This document shows positions 7,082 through 16,747 of a DNA stretch of 64,000 nucleotides, piece after piece. The position numbers and the translations under genes are program-made. Origin of the DNA: Paenibacillus wynnii (GTDB lineage Bacteria; Bacillota; Bacilli; Paenibacillales; Paenibacillaceae); assembly GCF_000757885.1 (NCBI RefSeq), contig NZ_JQCR01000003.1, forward strand, positions 1,488,001 to 1,552,000, in the 5' to 3' direction. The notes under the pieces were generated by a model. That model did no database searches and was not told the origin of the DNA. It was given only the letters and a program-made list of their open reading frames with translations. Positions within the stretch are counted from its first letter, which is position 1. Every line of letters starts with the position of its first letter.

Positions 7082-9844
7082 TTAGCGCTCAACAGTTTCC
7101 ATAATGAACGCTTCGATAATGTCGCCTTCTTTGACATCATTATAACGTTCCAAAGTAATACCACATTCATAACCCTGCGCCACTTCTTTTGCATCATCTT
7201 TGAAACGTTTCAAGGTGTCAATCTTACCTTCGAATACAACGATTCCGCTGCGGATCAAGCGCATTTCGGCATTACGGGCAATTTTACCGGAAGTAACCAT
7301 ACAGCCAGCGATGGTACCCACTTTGCTGATTGTAAAGACATTACGCACTTCGGCGTGTCCGATAACATTTTCTTTGAAGATAGGATCAAGCATCCCTTTC
7401 ATAGCATGCTCAATTTCTTCAATAACATTGTAGATAATACGGTGTAGACGAACATCGACCTTCTCTTGGTCAGCCGCTGCTTTAGTCTGAGCATCCGGAC
7501 GAACGTTAAAGCCGATTACAATAGCATTAGAAGCAGCTGCTAGCGCGATATCGGATTCGGTAATAGCACCCGCTCCGCTGTGAAGAATCTTCACGCGTAC
7601 GCCTTCCACTTCGATTTTGGCCAAGGAGCCTTTCAGAGCTTCAACAGAACCCTGTACGTCCCCTTTAATAATAACGTTCAGATCCTTAATTTCGCCGTCC
7701 TTGATATGCTTGAACAAGTCATCCAGAGTTACACGGGTGTTGATGTTCAGCTCAGATTGGCGCTGAGTAGTCGAACGTCTGTCGGCTATCGCACGAGCTT
7801 TACGCTCGTCTTCGAAAGCCATAAACGGATCTCCAGCTTGCGGCACTTCAGTCAAACCAGTAATTTCTACTGGAGTAGAAGGTCCCGCTTCCTTAATCTT
7901 ACGGCCTTTATCATTCACCATTGCCCGAACACGTCCGAAGCAGTTACCTGCAACAAAGGCATCTCCGACTCTAAGTGTTCCGTGCTGCACAAGGATACGC
8001 GCTACAGGTCCACGATTCTTATCAAGCTCTGCTTCAATAACGGTACCGCGCGCCCGTTTGTCAGGGTTCGCTTTGTATTCATTAACTTCGGCTACGAGCA
8101 ATATCATCTCTAGCAAATCTTCCAGACCTGTACGCTGCTTAGCAGACAAGTTTACGAAGATAGTATCGCCGCCCCACTCTTCCGGAACCAGCTCATATTT
8201 AGTAAGCTCTTGCTTCACTTTGTCAGGATCTGCGCCCGGCTTATCAATTTTGTTGACAGCTACTATTATTGGCAATCCCGCTGCTTTGGCATGGCTAATA
8301 GCTTCTACTGTCTGTGGCATAACGCCGTCATCAGCTGCTACTACGATGATAGTCATATCCGTAACCTGCGCTCCACGAGCACGCATAGCGGTAAACGCTT
8401 CGTGACCCGGTGTATCGAGGAACGTGATTTTTTTATGGTTAATTTCGACTTGGTAGGCACCGATATGCTGTGTAATTCCGCCCGCTTCGCCGCCGGTTAC
8501 ATTGGTAGAGCGAATCGCATCCAGCAATGTTGTTTTACCATGGTCAACGTGACCCATAATAGTTACTACCGGAGGACGCGTAATCAATTCCTCATCCATA
8601 TCATTCTCTTCTACCGTTTCGAAGCTATCTTCATCTACAGGAATCTTCACTTCTACTTCTACACCGAACTCACCAGCTAAAAGAAGAATAGTATCGATAT
8701 CAAGTTCCTGATTAATGGTAGCCATAACACCCATGGTAATTAACTTCTTGATAACTTCGGAAGCATCCTTGTGCAGAAGCTTAGCTGTTTCACCAACAGT
8801 CATGCTACCGCGAACAATGATCTTCTTCGGTGTGTTATCAATCTTCTCGCGACGTTCCATTTGTTGATTCTTACCACGGCCATTTTTGCCGCCGCGTCCA
8901 CGGTAGTTACCGCCTTTACCATCGTCAAAACGTCTTTGACCACCTTGGTTCGGGCCCGGTCTGCCGCCTGTTGCAGTCTTCTTAGGACCTCTGTCCCCAG
9001 TACCTGTGCCGCGTGAGAAATCTCCGCCGCCTTGACCTGCTCCTTGTGGACGGTCACCCGTACGAGGTGCTCCACCTTGTGCGCCTTGCGGACGAGGAGT
9101 GCTAGGTGCTCCTGTACGTGGTGCTCCGCCTTGCGGACGGTTATCTGTGCGTGGTGCGCTGCCTTGCGGACGGCTTCCACCAGCACTGCTGGTAGCGCCT
9201 TGTGGACGACTGCCGCCAGTACTGCTAGTGCCGCCTTGTGGACGGCTGCCGCCAGTACTGCTTTGTGGACGAGTTCCAGTGCTGCCTTGCGGGCGGCTTC
9301 CACCCGTTCCGCTTTGCGGACGGTTACTGCTGGTGTTGCTGCCTTGTGGACGGCTTCCACCTGTGCTGCTGGTGCTGCCTTGCGGACGGCTTCCACCAGT
9401 ATTGCTTGGACGCGGTGCTCCGCTTTGTTGCGGGCGTGCGTTCTGGGTAGAGCCTGCTGTTGTTTGTGTGCTGCGGGAATCTTGTCCGCTTTGGGGCCTA
9501 GGAGACGTCGTCGATGGGTTGTTGTTTGGGTTACTGTTCATACCTACCTGCTTTTCCGGTTGATTTTGGTTAACATTCTGAGCCTTGGCGGAGTCGGCTG
9601 CTGGCGCACTGGTATTCACCGGGCGACTGCTTGGACCGCTGTCTCGCTTAGCTGCTGCATTTGATTTAACATCCTTGAAGAACTGCTCTACTTTGTTCAC
9701 GGAACCATTCTCCATGACACTCATATGATTGTTCACCGGGACATCCAAACGCTTCAGAATCGTAATGATTTCTTTACTGCTCATATTCAGTGATTTTGCG
9801 TACTCATAAACACGCAGTTTATCCTTATTGTCCTCTTTACTCAA
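7082..9844 (-). CDS. infB: Translation initiation factor IF-2
   Basis: GTPase that recruits fMet-tRNA to the 30S subunit and promotes subunit joining. I choose TTG at 9844 (LSKEDNKDKLRVYEYAKSL), 6-7 nt after GGAGGTG, giving 920 aa. It overlaps ylxQ by 8 nt. N-terminal IF2_N module (about 10-60), a long low-complexity linker (about 80-325), a second IF2_N module (about 335-400), G domain with GHVDHGKT (431-438), DTPGH (477-481) and NKID (531-534), then domains II to IV. Length is well above the 716 aa of B. subtilis because of the linker, which carries S/G-R-P-Q-G repeats. Confidence 0.97.
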   Translation of the reverse strand: MSKEDNKDKLRVYEYAKSLNMSSKEIITILKRLDVPVNNHMSVMENGSVNKVEQFFKDVKSNAAAKRDSGPSSRPVNTSAPAADSAKAQNVNQNQPEKQVGMNSNPNNNPSTTSPRPQSGQDSRSTQTTAGSTQNARPQQSGAPRPSNTGGSRPQGSTSSTGGSRPQGSNTSSNRPQSGTGGSRPQGSTGTRPQSSTGGSRPQGGTSSTGGSRPQGATSSAGGSRPQGSAPRTDNRPQGGAPRTGAPSTPRPQGAQGGAPRTGDRPQGAGQGGGDFSRGTGTGDRGPKKTATGGRPGPNQGGQRRFDDGKGGNYRGRGGKNGRGKNQQMERREKIDNTPKKIIVRGSMTVGETAKLLHKDASEVIKKLITMGVMATINQELDIDTILLLAGEFGVEVEVKIPVDEDSFETVEENDMDEELITRPPVVTIMGHVDHGKTTLLDAIRSTNVTGGEAGGITQHIGAYQVEINHKKITFLDTPGHEAFTAMRARGAQVTDMTIIVVAADDGVMPQTVEAISHAKAAGLPIIVAVNKIDKPGADPDKVKQELTKYELVPEEWGGDTIFVNLSAKQRTGLEDLLEMILLVAEVNEYKANPDKRARGTVIEAELDKNRGPVARILVQHGTLRVGDAFVAGNCFGRVRAMVNDKGRKIKEAGPSTPVEITGLTEVPQAGDPFMAFEDERKARAIADRRSTTQRQSELNINTRVTLDDLFKHIKDGEIKDLNVIIKGDVQGSVEALKGSLAKIEVEGVRVKILHSGAGAITESDIALAAASNAIVIGFNVRPDAQTKAAADQEKVDVRLHRIIYNVIEEIEHAMKGMLDPIFKENVIGHAEVRNVFTISKVGTIAGCMVTSGKIARNAEMRLIRSGIVVFEGKIDTLKRFKDDAKEVAQGYECGITLERYNDVKEGDIIEAFIMETVER
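9030..9440 (-). repeat. Tandem coding repeats in the infB linker
   Basis: The sequence for IF-2 residues about 135-275 is a degenerate tandem array with the unit TGGSRPQGS-TSS and later GGAPRTG-RPQG. At DNA level the block tgtggacgg/tgcggacggcttccacc recurs many times. It gives spurious long open frames on several other frames. It is compositionally biased coding DNA and not a mobile element. Confidence 0.85.
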
Positions 9845-10160
9845 TAAATCCACCTCCGACAGTATCTCCGAGTTGCTTGGAGATCATTTCCGCGAATCCT
9901 TTATCCGTAATGGCCAGCACAACTCGCTGATCCTTACCAATACTTGCACCGAGTTCATCTCGATGAAATGCGATTACTAGTGGAATATCGTAGGTTCCGC
10001 ATTTATCACGGAACTTCTTTTGTGTGTTATCTGAAGCGTCACCTGCAAGAATAACTAGCTTCGCTTCCGAAGACCGCACCGATTTCAGCACTGCCTCGTC
10101 ACCTGTTACTATCTTTCCTGCACGCATGGCAAGCCCCAAATAAGAAAGTGCTTTACTCAT
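9837..10160 (-). CDS. ylxQ: L7Ae/L30e-family RNA-binding protein YlxQ
   Basis: A kink-turn RNA-binding fold of the L7Ae/eL8 family, 107 aa from ATG 10160 (MSKALSYLGLAMRAGK). A GTG three codons upstream is possible but its site is too close. Conserved GLAMRAGKIVTGDEAVLKSV and KLVILAGDAS segments are visible. The start overlaps the ylxR stop by 8 nt (ATGAGTAA). Always found in the nusA-infB operon; its cellular role is still poorly defined. Confidence 0.92.
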   Translation of the reverse strand: MSKALSYLGLAMRAGKIVTGDEAVLKSVRSSEAKLVILAGDASDNTQKKFRDKCGTYDIPLVIAFHRDELGASIGKDQRVVLAITDKGFAEMISKQLGDTVGGGFIE

Positions 10161-10461
10161 TATCCTCACTATCCTTTGTTGCCAAAAACTGCTCTTCCAC
10201 GGATGTGAAATCCCTGGTTAGCTGAGCATAAATTTCCGGACTGACCTGACATTTAAGCGCGCGGTCAAGCGCTTTTGTTTTTTGTGCCAGCTTAAAGTAT
10301 TCCAGCTTGCCGCAGATATAAGCGCCACGTCCCGACTTTTTGCCGGTCAGATCAATCAGCACTTCGCCCTCCGGCGTCCTAACCACTCGAATCAGCTCTT
10401 TCTTAGGCATCATCTCCTGGCTGGCAACACATTTACGTAATGGCACCTTTCTTTGTTTCAT
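10153..10461 (-). CDS. ylxR: YlxR / RNase P modulator RnpM (DUF448)
   Basis: Small basic nucleic-acid binding protein, 102 aa from ATG 10461, 7 nt after GGGAGGT. An open frame starting 18 nt upstream only adds residues encoded by the ribosome site. Signature RKCVASQEMMPKKELIRVV, then KKSGRGAYIC. B. subtilis YlxR binds RNase P RNA and modulates RNase P, hence the name RnpM. It lies between nusA and ylxQ as usual. Confidence 0.93.
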   Translation of the reverse strand: MKQRKVPLRKCVASQEMMPKKELIRVVRTPEGEVLIDLTGKKSGRGAYICGKLEYFKLAQKTKALDRALKCQVSPEIYAQLTRDFTSVEEQFLATKDSEDNE

Positions 10462-10488
10462 ACCTGCACCTCCCGCCAACTTGGTTCA

Positions 10489-11586
10489 TTAATCGATGGA
10501 GACGGAATCCTGATGCAATTCATCGTTTGATGTTCTAGGTCTGCCGTATTCTTGCTCCGCTTGAGTTTCACTCTTAATATCAATTTTCCAGCCCGTCAGC
10601 TTGGCAGCAAGACGTGCATTTTGACCTTTAATACCAATGGCCAGGGATAATTGATAATCAGGAACAATGACTCGTGCCATTTTTTCCGGCTCAAAGATTT
10701 GAACCTCAAGCACTTTGGACGGACTAAGGGCATTCGCCACATACTCCTGTACCAAATCCGAATAACGGACGATGTCGATCTTCTCACCGCGAAGCTCGTT
10801 CACGATAGTCTGAACACGAGTCCCTCTCGGTCCTACGCAGGAACCAACTGGATCCACTTCCGGATTACGGGAGAAGACTGCGATTTTGGAACGAAAGCCA
10901 GCTTCACGGGCAACGGAACGAATCTCAACCACTCCGTCAAAAATCTCCGGAACTTCAAGCTCGAAAAGACGCTTCAATAATCCTGGATGACTGCGGGACA
11001 ACATAATTTGAGGCCCTTTGGTCGTATTTTCAACTTTAGTGATGTAAGCCTTAATACGCTCGCTTTGCTTGAACTTTTCACCAGGCATTAATTCGTTCAA
11101 TGGCAGAACCGCCTCGATTTTGCCAAGATCAACATACACATTACGCATATCTTGACGTTGTACAAGACCCGTAACGATATCGTCTTCCTTGTCTATAAAG
11201 GCGTTATAGATAAGTCCACGCTCTGCTTCGCGAATGCGTTGGGTTACAACCTGCTTGGCAGTTTGAGCGGCAATGCGTCCGAAATCACGGGGTGTTACCT
11301 CTAGCTCAGCAATGTCTTCAAGCTGGAAGTGAGGATTAATCTCTCTGGCAGCCGGCAATGAAATCTCAGTACGAGTATCAAGAACCTCTTCCACAATTAA
11401 CTTGCGGGCGTAAACCTTGATAACACCTGTATTGCGATTCATGTCAACACGCACATTCTGAGCCGCATTAAAATTACGTTTATAGCTGGAGATCAGCGCA
11501 GCTTCGATGGCTTCAAACAGCACATCCTTACTTATGCCTTTCTCCCTTTCCAGTTCATTCATAGCTTCGATAAAATCCATACTCAT
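10489..11586 (-). CDS. nusA: Transcription termination/antitermination factor NusA
   Basis: Binds RNA polymerase, enhances pausing and intrinsic termination. 365 aa: an N-terminal polymerase-binding domain (about 1-125), S1 domain (about 135-200) and two KH domains (about 205-345, with GSCVGPRGTRVQTIVNEL and AIGIKGQNARLAAKLTGW). It lacks the acidic C-terminal repeats of E. coli NusA, as is normal in Firmicutes. The ATG at 11586 follows AAAGGGGGA. Probably autoregulated through the rimP leader hairpin. Confidence 0.98.
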   Translation of the reverse strand: MSMDFIEAMNELEREKGISKDVLFEAIEAALISSYKRNFNAAQNVRVDMNRNTGVIKVYARKLIVEEVLDTRTEISLPAAREINPHFQLEDIAELEVTPRDFGRIAAQTAKQVVTQRIREAERGLIYNAFIDKEDDIVTGLVQRQDMRNVYVDLGKIEAVLPLNELMPGEKFKQSERIKAYITKVENTTKGPQIMLSRSHPGLLKRLFELEVPEIFDGVVEIRSVAREAGFRSKIAVFSRNPEVDPVGSCVGPRGTRVQTIVNELRGEKIDIVRYSDLVQEYVANALSPSKVLEVQIFEPEKMARVIVPDYQLSLAIGIKGQNARLAAKLTGWKIDIKSETQAEQEYGRPRTSNDELHQDSVSID

Positions 11587-11612
11587 GAAATTCCGGTCCC
11601 CCTTTCAAGACG

Positions 11613-12080
11613 TTAAAAAATAATGGCCAATCTCGCGCTGGCGACTTTGGCATACGGTATAACATGTTGTTTTTTGCCCGCGGAGATGAGCAATTCCTCG
11701 TTATCGAACGAAAGCAAACGACCCTCGAATTCCTTGAGTCCTTGAATCGATTCATAAACAGTCACATACACGTCCTTGCCTACCGCTTTTGCAACATCCG
11801 CAGCTTTTTTGAGCGGTCGTTCAGCTCCCGGCGAAGATACCTCAAGGAAATAAGCCTCAGGGATAGGATCATTCTCATCCAGCTTTTGGCTAAAATATTC
11901 GCTGATCGTTCCGCAGTCATCAATATCGATGCCGCCTTCTTTATCTACGAATATACGCAGAAACCAATTGGAGCCTTCCTTCACGTATTCAACGTCCACC
12001 AGTTCGAAACCATTGTCGTCGAGATAGGGCCCGAGCATCTGCTCTACCGTTTGTTTAATTTGGGATTTGGGTGTGCTCAA
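11613..12080 (-). CDS. rimP: Ribosome maturation factor RimP
   Basis: 30S maturation factor, first gene of the nusA-infB operon (ylxS in B. subtilis). The best start is TTG 12080 (LSTPKSQIKQTVEQML), 10 nt after GTGGAGGT, giving 155 aa. An upstream ATG-like extension reads through the ribosome site and has no family similarity. Conserved blocks: GFELVDVEYVKEG, LRIFVDKEGGIDIDDC and YFLEVSSPGAERPL. Confidence 0.94.
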   Translation of the reverse strand: MSTPKSQIKQTVEQMLGPYLDDNGFELVDVEYVKEGSNWFLRIFVDKEGGIDIDDCGTISEYFSQKLDENDPIPEAYFLEVSSPGAERPLKKAADVAKAVGKDVYVTVYESIQGLKEFEGRLLSFDNEELLISAGKKQHVIPYAKVASARLAIIF

Positions 12081-12120
12081 AAGATAATAACCTCCACGAA
12101 CTTGTCTTTTGCTATATACC

Positions 12121-12148
12121 AAAGATAAAGAGTGGGTTTCCCCACTCT
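12121..12148 (-). terminator. Leader hairpin, polC terminator and probable rimP-nusA attenuator
   Basis: A perfect 8-bp stem AGAGTGGG/CCCACTCT with a GAAA tetraloop, followed by TTATCTTT. It lies downstream of the rimP promoter and 41 nt before the rimP start, so both polC read-through and new rimP transcripts must pass it. The interrupted U tract is typical of hairpins that need NusA to terminate. Confidence 0.75.
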
Positions 12149-12183
12149 CTACACAACGGACTTATCTCATTATTACCAAAAAA

Positions 12184-12212
12184 ATTATACCATAGTGCGT
12201 GGGCACTGACAA
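12184..12212 (-). promoter_or_regulatory. Strong sigma-A promoter of the rimP-nusA-infB operon
   Basis: Minus strand TTGTCA, 17 nt, TATAAT, one base short of full consensus. Start point expected near 12177, just ahead of the leader hairpin. Confidence 0.88.
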
Positions 12213-12236
12213 GTGCTACCCCTTGACTGCCTAATT

Positions 12237-15200
12237 TTAAAACAGTGATAATTGGTTACTTTCAGGCAAACCGCGGAAGCAACCCATGTTGGTAAGCAGC
12301 TCGATAACGGTCTTACTAGCCTTCGATTTTTGCTGAAAATCTTCAATAGAAAGAAATTCTCCGGCATCTTTTGCGGCCGCAATATTGTAAGCTGCATTGT
12401 CCCCAATCCCCTGCAAGGCAGAGAATGGCGGGATGAGACTGGTACTGTCAACCGTAAACCGTGTAGCATCTGAGCGGTATAGATCAATGCTTTTGAAGGA
12501 AAAGCCGCGTGCCGTCATTTCAAGAGCCATTTCCAAAATAGGAAGCATAGCCTTTTCTTTCGGCAGGGCTTGGAAGCCCTTCTGTTCAATGTCAACGATC
12601 TGCCGGGCAATAGCATCATATCCCTGACAGCAGAGCTCGATATCAAAGTCTGCTGCTCTTACCGAAAAATAAGTCGCATAGTATTCGATAGGATGATACA
12701 ACTTAAAATAAGCGGTACGAACGGCAGAGATGACATAAGCCGCAGCATGGGCTTTCGGGAACATGTACTGGATCTTAAGGCAAGAATCAATGTACCATTG
12801 CGGAACCTTGCATTTCTTCATTTCCTCGATCCATTCGGCAGACAAACCTTTACCTTTACGCACACTCTCGGTAATTTTAAAGGCCAGACCTGCATCCATA
12901 CCCGCCTTATAAATTAAGAAAAGCATGATATCGTCGCGGCAGCCGATAACGGTTTTGATATTACAGGTATTATTCTTAATAAGTTCTTGTGCATTCCCTA
13001 GCCAAACACCCGTTCCATGGGACAGCCCCGATATTTGCAGTAAGTCAGCAAAGGTAGCCGGCTGTGCTTCTACAAGCATCTGACGTACGAAACGCGTCCC
13101 CATCTCCGGTACACCATAGGTAGCAACAGGCGTGCGAATTTGTTCAGGTCTCACACCCAGTGACTCGGTAGAGTTGAACATACTCATAACTTTGGGGTCA
13201 TTCATTGGGATTGTCGTAGGATCAACACCCGTCAAATCCTGAAGCATACGCATCATAGTAGGATCATCATGCCCGAGTATATCTAACTTCAACAGGTTGG
13301 CATCAAAGGCGTGATAGTCAAAATGTGTCGTTTTCCACTCGGAATTGACATCATCCGCAGGATACTGAACAGGTGTGATATCTTCAATCTCCATATAATC
13401 TGGCAGAACCACAATACCGCCGGGATGCTGTCCCGTACTGCGCTTAACCCCTGTACAGCCTGCCGCCAGACGGCCGATCTCCGCACCACGCCACCGTTTC
13501 TGGTGAAGCTCTTCATATTTCTTGGTAAAACCAAAAGCCGTTTTCTCCGCGACTGTACCAATCGTACCTGCACGGAATACGTTATCCGGACCAAACATCG
13601 TTTTCGTAAAGTTATGGGCGTTGGGTTGATATTCGCCGGAGAAGTTAAGATCGATATCGGGAACCTTATCTCCTTTAAAGCCAAGGAAGGTCTCAAAAGG
13701 AATATCCTGTCCTTCGCCTCTCAACTTTCCGCCGCAATCCGGACAAGTCTTGTCCGGTAAATCGAAACCACTTGGCACACTACCGTCCAGAAACCATTCG
13801 CTGTGCCTGCATTCAGGATTACCGCAAATGTAATGGGCCGGAAGCGGGTTAACCTCGGATATGCCGAGGAAGGTCGCTACCACAGAGGATCCTACAGAAC
13901 CCCGGGACCCTACAAGATAGCCGTCTTTATTCGATTTTTTAACCAATCGTTCGGAAATTAGATAGTTGGCAGAGAATCCAAATTTAATAATAGGCGCCAA
14001 TTCTTTCTCCAACCGGGCAATAACAACTTCCGGCAGTTCCTCACCGTAGATCGATTTAGCTGTGTTATAGCAGGTCTCACGGATCTCTTCATCCGCACCC
14101 TCAATTACCGGTGTAAACAGCTTTTCCGGAAATAGCTCAAGCTCTTCAAAACGTTCAGCCAGCTCAACCGTGTTGGTGACCACAACCTCCATGGCTTTTT
14201 CTGCACCTAAGAACTCGAACTCTGCCAACATCTCTTCCGTTGTACGGAAATGGGCATCCGGTTTACGTTGGTCTTTCAGCGGACTAAATCCGGTAATACC
14301 GTTGATGGTGATATCACGGAACAGCTTGTCGCGGGGCTCCAGATAATGCACGTTACCCGTAGCAATAACCGGTTTGTTCAGCTTTTCACCAATTTCACAA
14401 ACTTTACGGAGCGCACCTCTAATTTCCTCAGGACTTGCCACAAAACCCTTGTCGACCAAATGCATGTACATGGTTATCGGCTGAATTTCCAAAATATCAT
14501 AGAACTGGGCAACCTCCATGGCTTCCTCGGTTGTTTTATTGAGAACGGCCTCGAAAAACTCCCCGCGTTCACAACCCGAAATCACTAAAAGTCCATCCCT
14601 CAGCTCAACCAGCTTAGACTTAGGAATACAGGGGACACGTTTGAAGTATTCCGTATGAGAAAGAGAAATCAGCTTGTACAGATTTTTTTTGCCGATGGCA
14701 TTAAGAGCATAAATCCCGCAATGAAATGGCCGTGTATTCGACAAATCATTCCCCACGTAGTCGTTCAAGCGTTCAAGTCTGGTCATGCCCTTCAGCTTCT
14801 CAGCATCGGCCAGCAATCCGGTTAATATCCCGCCTAGCGCAATCGTGTCATCAATCGCACGGTGATGGCTTTCCAGCAGAACTTTATATTTGTCAGCTAG
14901 TGTGTTCAATCTGTGGTTTTTCATAGAAGGATGCAGCAACCGCGCCAACTCTAAGGTGTCTAAGGAAGGATTAGTTAGTTGCGGCAATCCCAGCTTAATA
15001 AGTGAAGCCTGTATGAATCCCATATCGAACCGGGCATTGTGCGCGACAAGAATACTCTCTTCACCGATAAATTCAACAAATTTATGCAGTACAGGCTCCA
15101 AATCCGGAGCGTCTCTGACCATTTCATCCGTAATATTGGTAAGCTGCTGAATATGATACGGAATCTTCTCATGCGGATTAACGAAGGTGGAGTATCGGTC

Positions 15201-16577
15201 AATTTCCTGACCTTCCTGCATTTTGATGGCTGCGAGCTCCGTAATATTGTTACGGGTTATAGAAAGGCCCGTGGTCTCGATATCAAAAACAACATAGGTA
15301 GCGGTCCTAAGCTCAAGCGGTTGTGCATTCTCCACTATGTTCACGGAGTCATTTACAACGTTGGCTTCAACCCCATACAGCATTTTGATCTTGTTCTTGT
15401 GAGAGGAATGATTCGCATCAGGATAACTTTGAACTCCGCCATGATCCGTAACAGCGATAGCAGGATGGCCCCATTTGGCAGCCGTTTTGATATAGGCATC
15501 GATGGAGGCAACAGCATCCATTGAACTCATTGTAGTATGAAGATGGAACTCGACCCGCTTCTTAGGGGCATTATCCTTACGGGTTGGGGGAGCTTGCACC
15601 TCTGTCAGATCTGAAGGAATCATCATCAGTTCAGGAATCTGCATAAAACGGTCCATTTCCACCCGTCCGCGCGCTCTTACCCATTTTCCGTTGGCGAGCT
15701 GGCTCATGATTTTTAAATCTTCTTTATTCTTGGCAAACATCTTCATTTGCAGGGAATCCGTGAAATCCGTCAAACTAAAAGTAAATAACGTGCTGCCATT
15801 TCGCAGCTCCTTGCGGTCTAGGGCAAATATCGTACCTTGAATGGTAATTTTCTTCTCTTCATCTTGGATCTCGACAATGGGAACCGGAGGTTCCTTAATA
15901 TCATAACCCACCTGCAGTTTCACAACTTCATTGCCGTCATTCTCTTCTGCGGAAGCCTCCGACTCAATAGAAGTCATCATTTGCTCTATGAACTCGCGTT
16001 CCTCCTGCTGAAGCTTTTGCTGGAACTCTTGTTGGAACTCTTCAACCACTCCAACATGGCTGTCCTTCTCCGCAATCTGCACCTTTACCTTTAGGGCAAT
16101 CCCGAAATACTTCGCATAAAATTTTATAATTGCGCTATCGATCCCTTTTTTGCGGGCAAGCTCTAGGGACGTAGAATCACTCATGATTACAAGAAGTGTC
16201 TGGTCCTCAAGCTCTTGGGTGGAGCGTGTCAGCCAACCATTTACCGAAGGGATTTCCCGCTGAACCCATTCCAGAAACAAACCCCAATATTCCTGAATAA
16301 TGTCTGCTCTGCTTATTTTCTCATCATATGTGAACAAAAAGCTTACTTTAGCAATATGCTGCATCTTCTCCCGCATTCTCAGGCAAAACGTACGGTAGGC
16401 TTGGGCGGGAACCAGAGTTTCTTTTACAATGGCAATATGCCAATCCCGGTTCTCCCGGCTAATCTCTACACGGTCTATATATCCATCCAAGAAATAAGGA
16501 TCAATAAGTCCCGGCGGAACCTCACCCTGCTTCATCAGCAGCTCAAATCTTCTTCTTCTCTCCTCGTTATGCTCCAT
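12237..16577 (-). CDS. polC: DNA polymerase III alpha subunit, PolC type
   Basis: Replicative polymerase with built-in proofreading, typical of low-GC Gram-positives. 1446 aa. N-terminal and OB-fold regions (about 1-330), PHP domain starting VEFHLHTTMSS near 344, the DEDD exonuclease inserted in it (FDIETTGLS near 429, AHNARFD downstream), a four-Cys zinc finger (CGNPEC and CPDCGG, about 920-946), polymerase active site PDIDLNFSG near 975, and helix-hairpin-helix region in the C-terminal third. Start ATG 16577 follows GGGGGAAGGC. It is monocistronic between the proS terminator and the rimP promoter. Confidence 0.98.
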   Translation of the reverse strand: MEHNEERRRRFELLMKQGEVPPGLIDPYFLDGYIDRVEISRENRDWHIAIVKETLVPAQAYRTFCLRMREKMQHIAKVSFLFTYDEKISRADIIQEYWGLFLEWVQREIPSVNGWLTRSTQELEDQTLLVIMSDSTSLELARKKGIDSAIIKFYAKYFGIALKVKVQIAEKDSHVGVVEEFQQEFQQKLQQEEREFIEQMMTSIESEASAEENDGNEVVKLQVGYDIKEPPVPIVEIQDEEKKITIQGTIFALDRKELRNGSTLFTFSLTDFTDSLQMKMFAKNKEDLKIMSQLANGKWVRARGRVEMDRFMQIPELMMIPSDLTEVQAPPTRKDNAPKKRVEFHLHTTMSSMDAVASIDAYIKTAAKWGHPAIAVTDHGGVQSYPDANHSSHKNKIKMLYGVEANVVNDSVNIVENAQPLELRTATYVVFDIETTGLSITRNNITELAAIKMQEGQEIDRYSTFVNPHEKIPYHIQQLTNITDEMVRDAPDLEPVLHKFVEFIGEESILVAHNARFDMGFIQASLIKLGLPQLTNPSLDTLELARLLHPSMKNHRLNTLADKYKVLLESHHRAIDDTIALGGILTGLLADAEKLKGMTRLERLNDYVGNDLSNTRPFHCGIYALNAIGKKNLYKLISLSHTEYFKRVPCIPKSKLVELRDGLLVISGCERGEFFEAVLNKTTEEAMEVAQFYDILEIQPITMYMHLVDKGFVASPEEIRGALRKVCEIGEKLNKPVIATGNVHYLEPRDKLFRDITINGITGFSPLKDQRKPDAHFRTTEEMLAEFEFLGAEKAMEVVVTNTVELAERFEELELFPEKLFTPVIEGADEEIRETCYNTAKSIYGEELPEVVIARLEKELAPIIKFGFSANYLISERLVKKSNKDGYLVGSRGSVGSSVVATFLGISEVNPLPAHYICGNPECRHSEWFLDGSVPSGFDLPDKTCPDCGGKLRGEGQDIPFETFLGFKGDKVPDIDLNFSGEYQPNAHNFTKTMFGPDNVFRAGTIGTVAEKTAFGFTKKYEELHQKRWRGAEIGRLAAGCTGVKRSTGQHPGGIVVLPDYMEIEDITPVQYPADDVNSEWKTTHFDYHAFDANLLKLDILGHDDPTMMRMLQDLTGVDPTTIPMNDPKVMSMFNSTESLGVRPEQIRTPVATYGVPEMGTRFVRQMLVEAQPATFADLLQISGLSHGTGVWLGNAQELIKNNTCNIKTVIGCRDDIMLFLIYKAGMDAGLAFKITESVRKGKGLSAEWIEEMKKCKVPQWYIDSCLKIQYMFPKAHAAAYVISAVRTAYFKLYHPIEYYATYFSVRAADFDIELCCQGYDAIARQIVDIEQKGFQALPKEKAMLPILEMALEMTARGFSFKSIDLYRSDATRFTVDSTSLIPPFSALQGIGDNAAYNIAAAKDAGEFLSIEDFQQKSKASKTVIELLTNMGCFRGLPESNQLSLF

Positions 16578-16630
16578 GCCTTCCCCCCACCTTTAATCCT
16601 TCACATAGCAAGGCCTATCCGAATCTATCT

Positions 16631-16701
16631 AAAAACTAAAAGCTTCCGGTGTCAAAAAGCATTGGGTTCTTTCGGCCCGCCGACTCCTTTTGCCAGAAGC
16701 T
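16631..16701 (-). terminator. Terminator after proS
   Basis: On the minus strand AGCTTCTGG pairs with CCGGAAGCT (one G-U) and continues into TTTTAGTTTTT. The ~43-nt apical part can add a CAAAAG/CTTTTTG stem. It separates proS from polC. The polC promoter must lie within or beyond it: TTGACA occurs in the 3' arm but no good -10 follows. Confidence 0.7.
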
Positions 16702-16747
16702 ACATTTAGTTTACAAATAAGGTTCAATACTAATGATTTATTCTCTC

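Noticed and set aside
9030..9440. CRISPR-like repeat array
   Set aside because: The repeats are in-frame coding units without regular unique spacers.
8800..9664. Several long open frames on both strands rich in Ala/Leu/Cys/Arg repeats
   Set aside because: They are shifted or antisense readings of the repetitive infB linker, without ribosome sites or family similarity.
16642..16670. TTGACA as the polC -35 box
   Set aside because: It lies in the 3' half of the proS terminator and the position 17 nt downstream (TTAGAT) is a poor -10, so no promoter is claimed.
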